The position numbers were made by a program, and so were the translations under genes. A stretch of 47,590 nucleotides of DNA from Syntrophobacterales bacterium Delta_02 (GTDB taxonomy: Bacteria; Desulfobacterota; Syntrophorhabdia; Syntrophorhabdales; Syntrophorhabdaceae): assembly GCA_001603955.1 (NCBI GenBank), contig LVAA01000024.1, forward strand, positions 1 to 47,590. The letters run 5' to 3'. The notes beneath the pieces are model-generated. The model did no database searches. It was not told the DNA's origin and saw only the letters and a list, made by a program, of their open reading frames with translations. Positions 1-8,178 of the stretch are shown in pieces. The first letter of the stretch is position 1, and each line of letters starts with the position of its first letter.

Positions 1-97
1 TGTATATCAATTAATATAGAAGGAACCGGCGGTGTTTGCAACTCAATTCTGCAGATCGCCGGGAATGGGAGGGAGAACAACCTCGTCCACAAAAAAG

Positions 98-126
98 TTG
101 ACAAGCGCGGCTCCGTGGGCTAATCT
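98..126 (+). promoter_or_regulatory. Sigma-70 promoter of the kor operon
   Basis: TTGACA at 98-103 is a perfect -35 box. It is followed, after an optimal 17-bp spacer, by TAATCT at 121-126 as the -10. The predicted start is near 133, giving a leader of about 30 nt to the ATG at 164, with GAGGTGG at 147-153 as the Shine-Dalgarno. The box quality suggests strong, largely constitutive expression. This is read from sequence only. Confidence 0.8.
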
Positions 127-163
127 TAAAAACTTTTTAATTCAATGAGGTGGTTGATCTTCC

Positions 164-373
164 ATGAAAGGTACGATCAGTATTGATCAGGAACGCTGCA
201 AGGGGTGCGAGCTCTGCGTCGAATTCTGTCCCGCGAAGGCCATCAGGCTTTCGGACAGGCTCAACGGCAAGGGCTATTTCGTTGCCGCCTTCGATGATGG
301 GAAGGAGTGCACCGGCTGTGGCACCTGCGCGGTCATGTGCCCTGAAGTAGCTATAGAGGTGATGAAGAGTTGA
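164..373 (+). CDS. korD: 2Fe4S-cluster ferredoxin subunit of 2-oxoacid:ferredoxin oxidoreductase (KorD)
   Basis: This 69-aa ferredoxin has two classic CxxCxxCxxxCP motifs (C12, C15, C18, C22 and C49, C52, C55, C59), enough for two [4Fe-4S] clusters. In the oxoacid:ferredoxin oxidoreductase family this subunit takes electrons from the thiamine site and hands them to free ferredoxin in the cytoplasm. It is the first gene of a four-subunit operon (delta, alpha, beta, gamma) in which each stop overlaps the next start. The ATG at 164 is preceded by GAGGTGG. The family assignment is secure; the substrate cannot be read from this subunit. Confidence 0.9.
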   Translation: MKGTISIDQERCKGCELCVEFCPAKAIRLSDRLNGKGYFVAAFDDGKECTGCGTCAVMCPEVAIEVMKS

Positions 374-1440
374 AAAAGCTCATGAGTGGTAACGCCGCCC
401 TCGGAGAGGCGGCGGTCCTTTCAGGCTGTGCCTGTTATTTCGGATATCCCATCACGCCCCAGAACGAGTTGACGGAATACATGGCCAAAAGAATGGGCGA
501 ACTGGGGAGGGTTTTCATCCAATCCGAAAGCGAGATAGCAGCCATCAACATGGTTCTTGGTGCCTCCGTTGCCGGCGCGCGGGCGATGACGTCGTCGAGC
601 AGTCCCGGCATGAGCCTCAAGCAGGAAGGTATATCCTATCTTGCCGCGGACGAGTTGCCCGCCGTCATCGTCGATATGGTCCGCGGCGGTCCCGGTATGG
701 GCAACATCTCCCCAGCCCAGTCGGACTATCTTCAGGCGACCCGGGGAGGGGGCCACGGCGATTACAAAACGATAGTCCTCGCGCCCGGTTCCGTTCAGGA
801 ACTCACCGAGGTGGTTCCGCTCGCCTTCGACCTTGCCGACCGGTACCGCAACCCAGTGGTCATCCTCGGGGACGGTATGCTCGGCCAGATGATGGAGCCT
901 GTCAGCTTTGACAACATTGAGGCCCCAAGGGAATATCCCAGGGATTACACGCTGACGGGAGCGAAGGGACGGCCGTCGCGCATGGTCAGGTCCCTCCTTT
1001 TCGACACGAAGGAAGAGGAAGAACACAACTGGAAGCTCGTCAGGAAATATCAGCGGATGGAGCAGAACGAGGTCCGTTACGAGACTTTCCTGACGGACGA
1101 TGCCGAGATGATCATCGTTGCGTACGGCATTGGTGCGCGCATCGTCAAAGGGGCCATAAAGCGGCTTCGCCAGGAGAACATAAAGGTGGGAATGGTGCGG
1201 CCCATCACGGTATGGCCTTTCCCCGCCGCGATCCTCCAGGAGTTTGCGAAGACGGTCCATGATTTCTTCGTTTTCGAGATGAGCGCGGGTCAGATGATCG
1301 AGGATGTCAAGCTGGCGCTGGCGGGTAAGGGACGGATCCACTTCTACGGCAGACCCGGCGGGATCATCCCCACGCCCGTCGAGCTCTATCGCATCATCGG
1401 GCGTCATTACTACATGGCAGCCAGAAGGAAAGAACGATGA
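370..1440 (+). CDS. korA: 2-oxoacid:ferredoxin oxidoreductase alpha subunit (KorA/VorB type)
   Basis: The 356-aa alpha subunit carries the N-terminal pyrimidine-binding core with GYPITPQNELTEYM (about residues 25-38), the TSSSSPG loop (about 74-80) and GGGHGDY. Its C-terminal transketolase-like domain contains VRPITVWPFP. The wording of the first motif matches proteins called 3-methyl-2-oxobutanoate dehydrogenase subunit VorB, but 2-oxoglutarate or other 2-oxoacids are equally possible. The reaction is CoA-dependent oxidative decarboxylation of a 2-oxoacid, reducing ferredoxin, or the reverse reductive carboxylation. The start is TTG at 370, overlapping the korD stop; GAGGTG at 357-362 lies 7 nt upstream and favours it over the internal ATG at 382. 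Translational coupling with korD is evident. Confidence 0.9.
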   Translation: MKKLMSGNAALGEAAVLSGCACYFGYPITPQNELTEYMAKRMGELGRVFIQSESEIAAINMVLGASVAGARAMTSSSSPGMSLKQEGISYLAADELPAVIVDMVRGGPGMGNISPAQSDYLQATRGGGHGDYKTIVLAPGSVQELTEVVPLAFDLADRYRNPVVILGDGMLGQMMEPVSFDNIEAPREYPRDYTLTGAKGRPSRMVRSLLFDTKEEEEHNWKLVRKYQRMEQNEVRYETFLTDDAEMIIVAYGIGARIVKGAIKRLRQENIKVGMVRPITVWPFPAAILQEFAKTVHDFFVFEMSAGQMIEDVKLALAGKGRIHFYGRPGGIIPTPVELYRIIGRHYYMAARRKER

Positions 1441-2174
1441 AGAAGGTATACACGAGACCGAAGAGCATGAAGGAGGCCCACTTCCATTACTGCCCGGGCT
1501 GTGGCCATGGGATCATCAACCGGCTTCTGATGGAGGTCATAGATGAGATGGGCCTCAGGGAAAGCGCGATATGTGTCGCGCCGGCAGGCTGCGGGATGCT
1601 TGTGTACAACTATTTCGATATAGACACCCTCGAATCGGCCCACGGCCGTGGAGCCGCGGTTGCCACGGGCATAAAGAGGGTCCGGCCCGATAACCTTGTC
1701 TTCTCCTACCAGGGCGACGGCGACCTTGCGGCCATCGGCACGGCGGAAGGGTTCCATGCGGCAAACCGGGGCGAGCCCATAACCATCATCTTCGTGAATA
1801 ACGGTGTTTACGGTATGACGGGAGGACAAATGGCGCCCACGACCCTGACGGAGCAGGTGACGACGACGACGCCCAACGGAAGGAACCCCATCCTCGCGGG
1901 GCACCCGGTGAGGATCTGCGAGGTCTTCTCCATGCTCGAGGGGACCGCATACCTGGAGAGGGTCACCGTCAACAAGCCCGCGGCCGTGATCAAGACAAAG
2001 AAGGCCATCAAGAAGGCGTTCCAGTGCCAGCTTGACGGAAAGGGGTTCTCCCTTGTCGAGATCCTCTCTCCCTGTCCGACGAACTGGAAGATGGGGCCCA
2101 TCGAGGCGTGCCGATGGATCGATGAGGTGATGGCGAAACAGTTCCCTCTGGGAGTGGTAAAAGAGGTCTCATGA
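1437..2174 (+). CDS. korB: 2-oxoacid:ferredoxin oxidoreductase beta (TPP-binding) subunit
   Basis: The 245-aa beta subunit binds thiamine diphosphate. CPGCGHG near residues 19-25 is typical of KorB/VorA. The GDGD...NN thiamine/Mg signature is present as QGDGDLAAIGT with FVNNGVYGMTGGQ about 30 residues later. The enzyme works with korA (catalytic core partner), korC and korD in the cytoplasm. It overlaps korA by an ATGA junction (ATG at 1437) and korC by another. Length and motifs are normal for the family; nothing suggests inactivation. Confidence 0.92.
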   Translation: MKKVYTRPKSMKEAHFHYCPGCGHGIINRLLMEVIDEMGLRESAICVAPAGCGMLVYNYFDIDTLESAHGRGAAVATGIKRVRPDNLVFSYQGDGDLAAIGTAEGFHAANRGEPITIIFVNNGVYGMTGGQMAPTTLTEQVTTTTPNGRNPILAGHPVRICEVFSMLEGTAYLERVTVNKPAAVIKTKKAIKKAFQCQLDGKGFSLVEILSPCPTNWKMGPIEACRWIDEVMAKQFPLGVVKEVS

Positions 2175-2710
2175 CGACAAAGACGATATTTTCAGGTTTC
2201 GGCGGGCAGGGCGTTCTTTCCATGGGGTTTACCCTGGCCAACGCGGCGATGCTTGAAGGCAAATATGTCACCTATCTTCCGTCCTATGGCGTGGAGGTGC
2301 GCGGCGGCACGGCCAACTGCACGGTGGTGGTTTCCGATGAGGAGATCGCCTCCCCGGTGGCATCGGAACCGGAATTCGTCGTTGCCATGAACCAGCCTTC
2401 CTTCAACCGTTTTCAGAGTATCCTCCAGTCAGGAGGGCTCCTGTGCGTCAACGCTTCTCTCGTGAACAGCGCGTCAGTTCGGAGTGACATAGAGGTCCTT
2501 GCCATTCCCACGAGCGACCTCGCGGAAAAACTGGGAACCATAAAGGTCGCCAACATGGTCATGCTCGGGGCCCTGATCAGGGCGAGCAACATAATATCCT
2601 TCGATGCCATGATCAATAACCTTGCCGAGCTTCTCGGTGAAGGGAAGTCAAAGCTGATCAAGTTGAACAAGGAAGCCCTCGAAACGGGCTTCAATTACGT
2701 CAAGGAGTAA
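2171..2710 (+). CDS. korC: 2-oxoacid:ferredoxin oxidoreductase gamma subunit
   Basis: The 179-aa gamma subunit shows the glycine-rich FSGFGGQGVLSMG start (about residues 7-19) and the SYGVEVRGGTANC motif (about 38-50) that define the POR/KOR gamma domain. In the family this domain helps bind CoA and organise the interface. The ATG at 2171 overlaps the korB stop. The stop TAA (2708-2710) is followed at once by the ACT-domain gene. With four subunits on separate genes, the complex is of the heterotetrameric archaeal/anaerobe type. Confidence 0.92.
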   Translation: MTTKTIFSGFGGQGVLSMGFTLANAAMLEGKYVTYLPSYGVEVRGGTANCTVVVSDEEIASPVASEPEFVVAMNQPSFNRFQSILQSGGLLCVNASLVNSASVRSDIEVLAIPTSDLAEKLGTIKVANMVMLGALIRASNIISFDAMINNLAELLGEGKSKLIKLNKEALETGFNYVKE

Positions 2711-2715
2711 TGACA

Positions 2716-3144
2716 ATGGTCATCACGCAGTTATCCGTCAGTCTCGAGAATATACCCGGCGCGCTCTCGCATGTGAGCGAACTCCTCGGGCGCGAAGGGG
2801 TGAACATCCGCGCCATCTCCGTCGCCGATACGTCGGACATCAGCACCGTCCGGTTTGTCGTCGACGACCCCGAGAAGGCGAAGAACATTCTCAAGGGCAA
2901 CGGTTTCAACCCGCGCGAGACAGATGTCCTTGCCGTCGAGACCCCGGACCACCCCGGGGGTCTGCTTGCCGTCCTCAAGCCTCTCAAGGCCGCCGGGATA
3001 AACGTCCACTATCTCTATCCCCACCTGGGAAGGGTGTCGGGCAATGCCATCGTCGTCCTGGGTGTCGACAGGACCGAAGACGCCCAGAAGGTGCTGGCCC
3101 AGAACTGGGTCAAGACGCTGGGAAAAGAAGTGTACAGTATATAA
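2716..3144 (+). CDS. Tandem ACT-domain protein, probable amino-acid sensor of the kor operon
   Basis: A protein of about 142 aa built from two ACT domains. The first begins with ITQLSVSLENIPGALSHVSE (about residues 3-22), the usual ligand-facing PG..L pattern; the second starts near residue 72 with DHPGGLLAVLKPLKAAGINV. ACT domains bind amino acids and are commonly encoded beside 2-oxoacid oxidoreductases that act in amino-acid metabolism, which fits a branched-chain or aromatic substrate (inference). An upstream ATG at 2710 exists, but AAGGAG at 2702-2707 would be only 2 nt from it. ATG 2716 has an 8-nt spacing and is preferred. This is the last gene of the operon. Confidence 0.85.
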   Translation: MVITQLSVSLENIPGALSHVSELLGREGVNIRAISVADTSDISTVRFVVDDPEKAKNILKGNGFNPRETDVLAVETPDHPGGLLAVLKPLKAAGINVHYLYPHLGRVSGNAIVVLGVDRTEDAQKVLAQNWVKTLGKEVYSI

Positions 3145-3148
3145 GAAG

Positions 3149-3178
3149 GTTCCAAGTTCCAGGTTCCAGGCCGGAACC
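3149..3178 (+). repeat. Heptamer tandem array (GTTCCAR)3 ending in a hairpin
   Basis: Three consecutive 7-bp units GTTCCAA, GTTCCAG, GTTCCAG occupy 3149-3169. GGTTCC at 3162-3167 can pair with GGAACC at 3173-3178 across a 5-nt loop. The array lies between two convergent operons and may help end transcription, although no T-run follows directly. It is one of several arrays in the window with the same 7-bp period but different unit sequence. Confidence 0.7.
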
Positions 3179-3226
3179 GGTACGGAACGTGGAGCTTGCC
3201 GTTTTTCCTCCCGGAGCGCATCCTGA

Positions 3227-3844
3227 TCAGTTTTGCAGGTTTTGGAGTGCCCTTGCCAGGTCCTCGAGGCGGGGTCGCTTGTTTATGTCGTGGATGTCGA
3301 TATATCTGATCACACCCTTCTTGTCGATAATGAACAGCGCTCGCTCCGATTCCCCGTTCGTACGAAGAACGCCGTATTTCGAGGCCACGGCTCCGTGGGG
3401 GCAGAAGTCGGAGAGCACCGGGAACCACAGTCCCTTTTCGGACATCTGTCTTGTCCAGGCATAAAGGGTGGGAGTATTATCGACGGTTATACCGAGAAGT
3501 ATCGCGTCATGCCTGTCGAAAAGGTTCTTCGCTATGTTGTAGCCGGGCCACTGGTCGGAACAGACCGGTGTCCAGGCCGCCGGTACGAAGGAAATGACCA
3601 CGTTTTTCCGGCCCCGGTAATCGTGGAGCGAAACGGGGCCTCTTGTTATGGACGGAAGCGTGAAATCCGGCGCGGTGTCGCCCACCTTCAACGTTGGATC
3701 GGAGTCCCTCGGTTTGAGCTTTCCCGGGTCGTAGATATTGTCTTTGAAGGCCGCTGATTGTGTGTATGCCGTCCCGGCCGTGAACAGGACCGCGGCGATG
3801 AGAATGCATGCAATACAGCTCCGAAGCCTGCGCGCCGCCGGCAT
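3227..3844 (-). CDS. Exported AhpC/TSA-type peroxiredoxin
   Basis: A 205-aa peroxiredoxin with an N-terminal signal sequence (hydrophobic residues about 10-27). The peroxidatic site is in PAAWTPVCS (C95), the family P-x3-T-x2-C pattern. A second cysteine, C148 (SDFCPHG), may resolve the sulfenic acid. The family reduces hydrogen peroxide and alkyl hydroperoxides; the signal peptide places it outside the cytoplasm. The gene follows the thioredoxin-like gene with only 10 bp between them and has AGGGGG before its ATG, so the two form an operon in which the partner probably recycles the peroxiredoxin (inference). Confidence 0.88.
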   Translation of the reverse strand: MPAARRLRSCIACILIAAVLFTAGTAYTQSAAFKDNIYDPGKLKPRDSDPTLKVGDTAPDFTLPSITRGPVSLHDYRGRKNVVISFVPAAWTPVCSDQWPGYNIAKNLFDRHDAILLGITVDNTPTLYAWTRQMSEKGLWFPVLSDFCPHGAVASKYGVLRTNGESERALFIIDKKGVIRYIDIHDINKRPRLEDLARALQNLQN

Positions 3845-3854
3845 TGTCGGCCCC

Positions 3855-4460
3855 CTATTCCAGCCCCGATGTCTTCACGATGTCCTCAATGAACCGGGTG
3901 GGGTTCGTGAAGGCCCGCGGCAGGAAGTAGAACTGCTCCTGCGTTCCCTTGCCGTCCACTTTCACACCTATGAAAGTGGGGGTGTACTTGACCCCGAGAA
4001 GAAGCGCGATCTCCCCCTCTTCATCAGGAAACACGGGAAAAGGCAGATGATAGGTCTCCTTGAAGGATTGGGCCTCGAAGGCTGTATTCGTGGCCCCTAT
4101 ACCGATCATCCTGACCTTTCCTTTCAGGTCCGCGCGTCCCTGTATCTTCTCGTAGGCCTCGTGGACCAGAGGAGCGTGGACCTGGCAGATCGGGCAGTAA
4201 AAGCTGAAGATCTCAATGATCACGATCTGGGCCTTGATATCGCCAACCTTGAATTTATCTTTTCCTGACAGACCCAGGTATTCCCTTTCGGATCGATCCC
4301 GGGGAACGGGCAGTTCAAAGTCGGGCAGGGGCATCCGTTTGTCCGAGTACGATGACTCCGTCGCCTGGGCGAAAGCGGTCCTTCTATCCGGGAGGGTCGT
4401 AATGAAGGCAGACAGCGCTGCCACCGCGCACATGAGAACGATCGCTCTTTTAAGGTCCAT
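3855..4460 (-). CDS. Exported TlpA-like thiol-disulfide oxidoreductase
   Basis: A 201-aa thioredoxin-fold protein with a signal peptide (about residues 1-31) and the active site FYCPICQ near residue 89. The cis-proline loop YTPTF lies about 70 residues later, as expected for TlpA/ResA-like proteins. It would act in the periplasm as a disulfide reductase. A good SD (GGAGGA) precedes the ATG. The peroxiredoxin gene follows immediately, which suggests a peroxide-defence pair rather than cytochrome c maturation, because no ccm gene is nearby. Confidence 0.85.
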   Translation of the reverse strand: MDLKRAIVLMCAVAALSAFITTLPDRRTAFAQATESSYSDKRMPLPDFELPVPRDRSEREYLGLSGKDKFKVGDIKAQIVIIEIFSFYCPICQVHAPLVHEAYEKIQGRADLKGKVRMIGIGATNTAFEAQSFKETYHLPFPVFPDEEGEIALLLGVKYTPTFIGVKVDGKGTQEQFYFLPRAFTNPTRFIEDIVKTSGLE

Positions 4461-4596
4461 AGAGTCCTCCGCAACGAGTGATGCGGGTTGTCAGGGCAAA
4501 GGGAACAGGGAGCATCCTTCCCAGACCTGTGGCGCCCGGGAGGCCTCCCTGTATCCATCTCTGAATATCCCGACAGGGCCCGGAAACCCTCGTTTC

Positions 4597-5034
4597 CTAC
4601 TGCCCCAGTTTTTTCAGCTCATTCTCTGCCTCTATTTTCAATGCCTTGCCTGTCTTTATCTGCAATTCACATCGTTCGATCGTCTTCAGGGCATCCGCGA
4701 TCATTTTGTCCGCCGCTTTCTCCATGGTTACCCATGGATACTGCGGCTGGTCTCCCGCAGTCCCGCCGGCGGCCATCGCCTTGGCCCGTCCTTCCTGTGC
4801 CCTCTTCTTCATTTCCTGCGCCCTGGCGATCTCCTCTTCGCATCGCTTCTTGGTCTTCTCCGCCTCGGATATCATCAAATCCGCGGCCTCCATTTGCGAC
4901 CTCCATGCCGGTGCCGGCGGCTGATCCTGTGCCAATCCGCCGCCCGCCTGAGCCTGGACGGTTCCGGCTCCCTGGGAAAGAAGGAAAACCGTCGCTATCG
5001 CGACCACCACTGTCAACAAGACTGCTTTTTTCAT
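4597..5034 (-). CDS. Small secreted helical protein with an internal duplication, function unknown
   Basis: A 145-aa protein with a clear signal peptide (residues about 1-29, ending VQAQA). The mature part is predicted helical and charged. It contains two copies of a similar block: WRSQMEAADLMISEAEKTKK (about 44-63) and WVTMEKAADKMIADALKTIE (about 101-120), each followed by a cysteine (RCEEEI and RCELQI). The repeated W-x-x-M-E-x-A-D-x-M-I pattern suggests a duplicated helical hairpin. The start has AAGGAGAG upstream. It lies 136 bp upstream of the thioredoxin/peroxiredoxin pair on the same strand. I recognise no family. Confidence 0.7.
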   Translation of the reverse strand: MKKAVLLTVVVAIATVFLLSQGAGTVQAQAGGGLAQDQPPAPAWRSQMEAADLMISEAEKTKKRCEEEIARAQEMKKRAQEGRAKAMAAGGTAGDQPQYPWVTMEKAADKMIADALKTIERCELQIKTGKALKIEAENELKKLGQ

Positions 5035-5535
5035 AATTCTCTCTCCTTGTTTTAAAAAATGGGTGTAGCCCGTTGTTCATCCTTCTCGACGACCCTGACA
5101 GCGACCGCCCGCACCTCCTTCTGATCGTCTCAATGCCCGGCGGATCAGTTCTCCCGGTACAGCGCTCTCCTGATACCGCCGTCCTTACGGGTGCACGCAA
5201 ACGTTACCTCTGAACGTTGCTTGCTGCTCATTGTTATAGAATAATCAAGCGAACCCGCGTTGTCTGTCGCGGAAACTATGATTATTGCATAATCGTTTCA
5301 ACGATTTCCCTGTCCTCCTTTTCGATGACAGGTATACTGGACCGTTGCGTTTGATGTTTCGACGGGGCAGGCAGCGTCCCGCATCCCCGATGTCCGGGAC
5401 TTTCGTCCGGGCTGATGGTCAGCCCGGCCTTCATGCGCATCATGGAAAAACAGTCTGTTCGTGACATCGGGGGGAAACCGGGCAGCTAATGCGGCTATGT
5501 CCGGGGATTCGGGAGGGTCACGGGGCCCTCGGCTT
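5035..5535. other. 501-bp gap without a supported gene
   Basis: Short open frames here lack ribosome-binding sites and look like chance. The only notable element is AATCGTT-TC-AACGATT at 5291-5306, a perfect 7-bp inverted repeat that could be a protein-binding site. No clear sigma-70 boxes were found for the upstream end of the minus-strand gene at 5034. Confidence 0.4.
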
Positions 5536-6246
5536 TCAGTCGGCGGTGATGTAGCCCTGCCGGTACTGTGAGGCGAGGCAGTATTCGAGGTACTGCCTGA
5601 CGATGTCCTTCGGCCCGTAGGCGCCGGAATGGCCATCGCAGAGGATATCGGCTTCCAGGGCAAAGAGCTTGTGTATGGACTCGAGCCAGGCCGGAGGGTC
5701 ACAGTCGAATTCAGCGAGCAGGGGAGCCCCGATGTCCTGGGCAAAGAGGATGCGCTCACCGTCCGCATCAGTGTAAAGGGAGATCGACCCGGGCGTGTGA
5801 CCCGGTGTGTGGATCCAGTTGAGGTCGCAGGCTCCGAAGCGGAGCGTCCCCGTGTCTCCGGTGAGCTTTCTGTCAACGGCGAGAGGCTTGAGGTCGACAT
5901 CGAAGCAGAAGGCCGCCGTAAGCCGTATATCCCCGCGCTGGAGTATCTCCGCATCCTTCTCATGGACGACGAGCCTTGTACCGAAACGGGACCGCAGGAG
6001 CGGTGCGGCGCCGATATGGTCGACATGGCAGTGGGTCATGATGAGGGTCTTGATGCCGTCGGGCTCGAAACCCGCCTTCCGAACATTGTCGACCATGCGG
6101 TCAAAACCGTGCCCCGACCCGCAATCGATAAGCACCGGCTCGCCAAGGTCAAGAAGATAGACGGCGCTGTCCCTCGGATCCGTCATATCCGACCCGGCAA
6201 CGCGCCACAGAATGTCAGTTATCTGTTGAGGTCCCACGACGGACAC
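5536..6246 (-). CDS. Metallo-beta-lactamase-fold hydrolase
   Basis: A 236-aa MBL-fold protein. THCHVDH (H72, H74, D76, H77) is the HxHxDH metal site, followed by TPGHTPGS (third metal histidine) and a late CDGHSG. Two zinc or iron ions would be bound. No signal peptide is seen, so it is cytoplasmic. The family covers glyoxalase-II-like thioesterases, lactonases and others; the substrate cannot be assigned. The start is GTG with a weak SD. It is on the same strand as, and about 60 bp after, the 573-aa Rossmann protein gene, separated by a heptamer array. Confidence 0.85.
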   Translation of the reverse strand: MSVVGPQQITDILWRVAGSDMTDPRDSAVYLLDLGEPVLIDCGSGHGFDRMVDNVRKAGFEPDGIKTLIMTHCHVDHIGAAPLLRSRFGTRLVVHEKDAEILQRGDIRLTAAFCFDVDLKPLAVDRKLTGDTGTLRFGACDLNWIHTPGHTPGSISLYTDADGERILFAQDIGAPLLAEFDCDPPAWLESIHKLFALEADILCDGHSGAYGPKDIVRQYLEYCLASQYRQGYITAD

Positions 6247-6270
6247 GCACCCGCTCTTTTCTTATCTTTG

Positions 6271-6302
6271 CCTGAAACTTGAAACCTGAAACTTGAAACC
6301 TT
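6271..6302 (+). repeat. Heptamer tandem array (CYTGAAA)4
   Basis: Four perfect-length 7-bp units, CCTGAAA, CTTGAAA, CCTGAAA, CTTGAAA, then CC. They fill the short gap between the 3' end of the 573-aa gene and the start of the MBL hydrolase gene. The unit is nearly the same as in the array at 39249-39306. Confidence 0.8.
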
Positions 6303-6305
6303 CAT

Positions 6306-8027
6306 CTAGAAATACACCATCTCCTTCGCCTCACTGTAGGCATGCGGCCTGCCGCCTCCGAACTCGTTGATGAACACCCAGGCGGTTATCTCGCCGGTGT
6401 CTATGATGGTCTTGCCTTCCTCGGTTCTTTTCCAGAAAAGCATGCCGCGATTGAAGCGGGAGCAGCGCTTGTCGGGGAACCTGCAGGCGTCTTCACTTGC
6501 CCTGCGGAACCTTTCCTGCCACCGCGCCATGTTGGCGGGCCTTAAGTCCACCCATTCCCGCTCGGCCCATCTGTCGATGTTCCCGGGGGTGACGGCCCAG
6601 GGTTTCTCCTCCCACTCCTTGTCCTTCGTGACCCGCCGGGCGAAAAGAAGCCTTTCCCCGTCGGGCAGGAGGATGGGTATCCCGATAGAGATGGGGGCAT
6701 TGCGTATCTCGGGCTCGATCTCGAGGAGTTTCTCGAGGGAATATGCGAGGCGCTCCGGCGAGACGGACAGGGCATCCTCCACGGTACCGTAGCTTTGCTT
6801 TATGAGCTTGCATTCGGTGACGAGTTTGGACATCCTCGGTCCCAGGAAACCGTAGGCGATACCGCTGCTTCCGAGGCGGACGGCCTCCTCGATCGCGTCC
6901 CTGCGCAGGATGCCCGCCCTGAAGGTCGGTTCCATAACGGCGTTATCGATCGCGGCAATGACATCCTTCGAGGAATTGATGCCTATGATGTTCATGATCA
7001 CATTGTGGGCAATGTCCTCCGGGGTGACGAATTCCATGAGGCCGAGAGACGTGATCGCCTTGAACTCGTCGACGGAGAAGACACCGTTCTCGCCGGTATC
7101 GACGTACACCCCCTCGAGCTCCCTTCCGCTGAGGGGGCAGCCGGCATCGGACCCGTCATAGGAGAAGGTGGACCCTTCTTTGAGAAGGTACGCGCTTTCG
7201 ACAGGGCAGTCGTAGAGAGGATAGGTCCTGTTCCCCCGCCGTATGGGTCCCTTGCCGATGTCTTTCCATCCGATCATGGCCGCGGGTTTCATCTCTTTGA
7301 TGATCGGCCATCCCGGCGTCTTGCTGAGGGTATAAAGGAGCATTGTATGCGCTCCGGCGGTCGCCGCCTTTGCCATGAGGAGTCTCGATGGGCTTTCTTC
7401 GCCGTGGGTGAAAGGAATGTTGAGACCCATGCCGCCGGTGCCCGTTGTTCCTACCTTCAGATACAGTCGGGTCCCCGCCTCTTTCATCGCCTGGTAAAGT
7501 ATCTGAACGTGCCGGATGAGCGGCGGGATACTTGTCGCCGACAGCACCTCGTAGATGACGCTCATGCCGTCCGCGGCGGCAGTACCGGTGTCCACCGCCT
7601 CATACGCGTGATAGATGTTCTGATAGGAGAGTGCGGTGGCGGTGTTGACGCAATCTACGATGATCTCCGGCCTGTGTTCGGTGATGAGCCTGTAAAGGGT
7701 TGACGAGCTGAGGATCTCCTTTGTGAGCTCGCCGAGATTATCATCGACCACCGTCTTCACATGTTCTCTGGAGGCGGCGATATCGGCGAGGCGCATATCC
7801 TTGAGGGACCACCTGACGAATATGTTCCCTGACAACGCCATTACCTTGCAGTACGAAGGGGTCTCGGGCGCGAGCTCCTTCAGCGCCCACTGCGCCTCCT
7901 CTTCGGTCAGGGACGTCACCACGAGTTCGGCCGGAAGGTATCGCAGGATCTGCCGGCAGACCGCGATGCCAGCCTCGCCGTAAGCGCCGAGTACGAGAAC
8001 ATTCTTGCCTTCGATCTCCACGATCAC
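6306..8027 (-). CDS. Large NAD(P)-binding Rossmann-like protein of unknown function
   Basis: A 573-aa protein. Its N-terminus has the strand-loop-helix fingerprint KNVLVLGAYGEAGIAVCR with GxxGxxG at G14, G17 and G20, as in atypical short-chain dehydrogenase or saccharopine-reductase-like folds. DCVNTATALSYQ near residue 124 could be the strand after the nucleotide site. A glycine-rich VGTTGTGGMGLNIP lies near residue 191. The C-terminal third is rich in Trp and Arg and matches nothing I recognise. The protein is cytoplasmic with no membrane segment. It is divergently oriented from the TRAP-transporter promoter, so it may share that intergenic control region. The start is GTG at 8027 with a weak SD; GTG at 8021 is an alternative. 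Confidence 0.7.
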   Translation of the reverse strand: MIVEIEGKNVLVLGAYGEAGIAVCRQILRYLPAELVVTSLTEEEAQWALKELAPETPSYCKVMALSGNIFVRWSLKDMRLADIAASREHVKTVVDDNLGELTKEILSSSTLYRLITEHRPEIIVDCVNTATALSYQNIYHAYEAVDTGTAAADGMSVIYEVLSATSIPPLIRHVQILYQAMKEAGTRLYLKVGTTGTGGMGLNIPFTHGEESPSRLLMAKAATAGAHTMLLYTLSKTPGWPIIKEMKPAAMIGWKDIGKGPIRRGNRTYPLYDCPVESAYLLKEGSTFSYDGSDAGCPLSGRELEGVYVDTGENGVFSVDEFKAITSLGLMEFVTPEDIAHNVIMNIIGINSSKDVIAAIDNAVMEPTFRAGILRRDAIEEAVRLGSSGIAYGFLGPRMSKLVTECKLIKQSYGTVEDALSVSPERLAYSLEKLLEIEPEIRNAPISIGIPILLPDGERLLFARRVTKDKEWEEKPWAVTPGNIDRWAEREWVDLRPANMARWQERFRRASEDACRFPDKRCSRFNRGMLFWKRTEEGKTIIDTGEITAWVFINEFGGGRPHAYSEAKEMVYF

Positions 8028-8137
8028 CCCCGGATGATTTTTGTATTTATATCACAAGAACGCGGCAGGTGGGTAAGGATAAAATCCGGGATGTGAAGGT
8101 GGCGTTCGGGACGATAGCGGGAGCCGGAAAAAATATC

Positions 8138-8168
8138 TTGACAATGGGCCGGTGCTTGATGATATAAC
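8138..8168 (+). promoter_or_regulatory. Promoter of the TAXI-TRAP operon
   Basis: TTGACA at 8138-8143 and TATAAC at 8163-8168 (19-bp spacer; GATATA at 8161 would give 17 bp). The predicted start is near 8175, leaving a leader of nearly 250 nt before the receptor gene. A palindrome fitting a FadR-type operator starts 10 bp after the -10, where a bound repressor would block initiation. No other gene is supported in the leader. Confidence 0.65.
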
Positions 8169-8178
8169 CTATGTATGA

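Noticed and set aside
421..1407. 328-aa open frame on the minus strand opposite korA
   Set aside because: Antisense shadow of a high-GC gene; no SD and no family features, while korA on the other strand is unmistakable.
4538..4549. GGGAGGCCTCCC perfect palindrome as a terminator
   Set aside because: No T-run follows on either strand; a chance GC-rich palindrome is likely.
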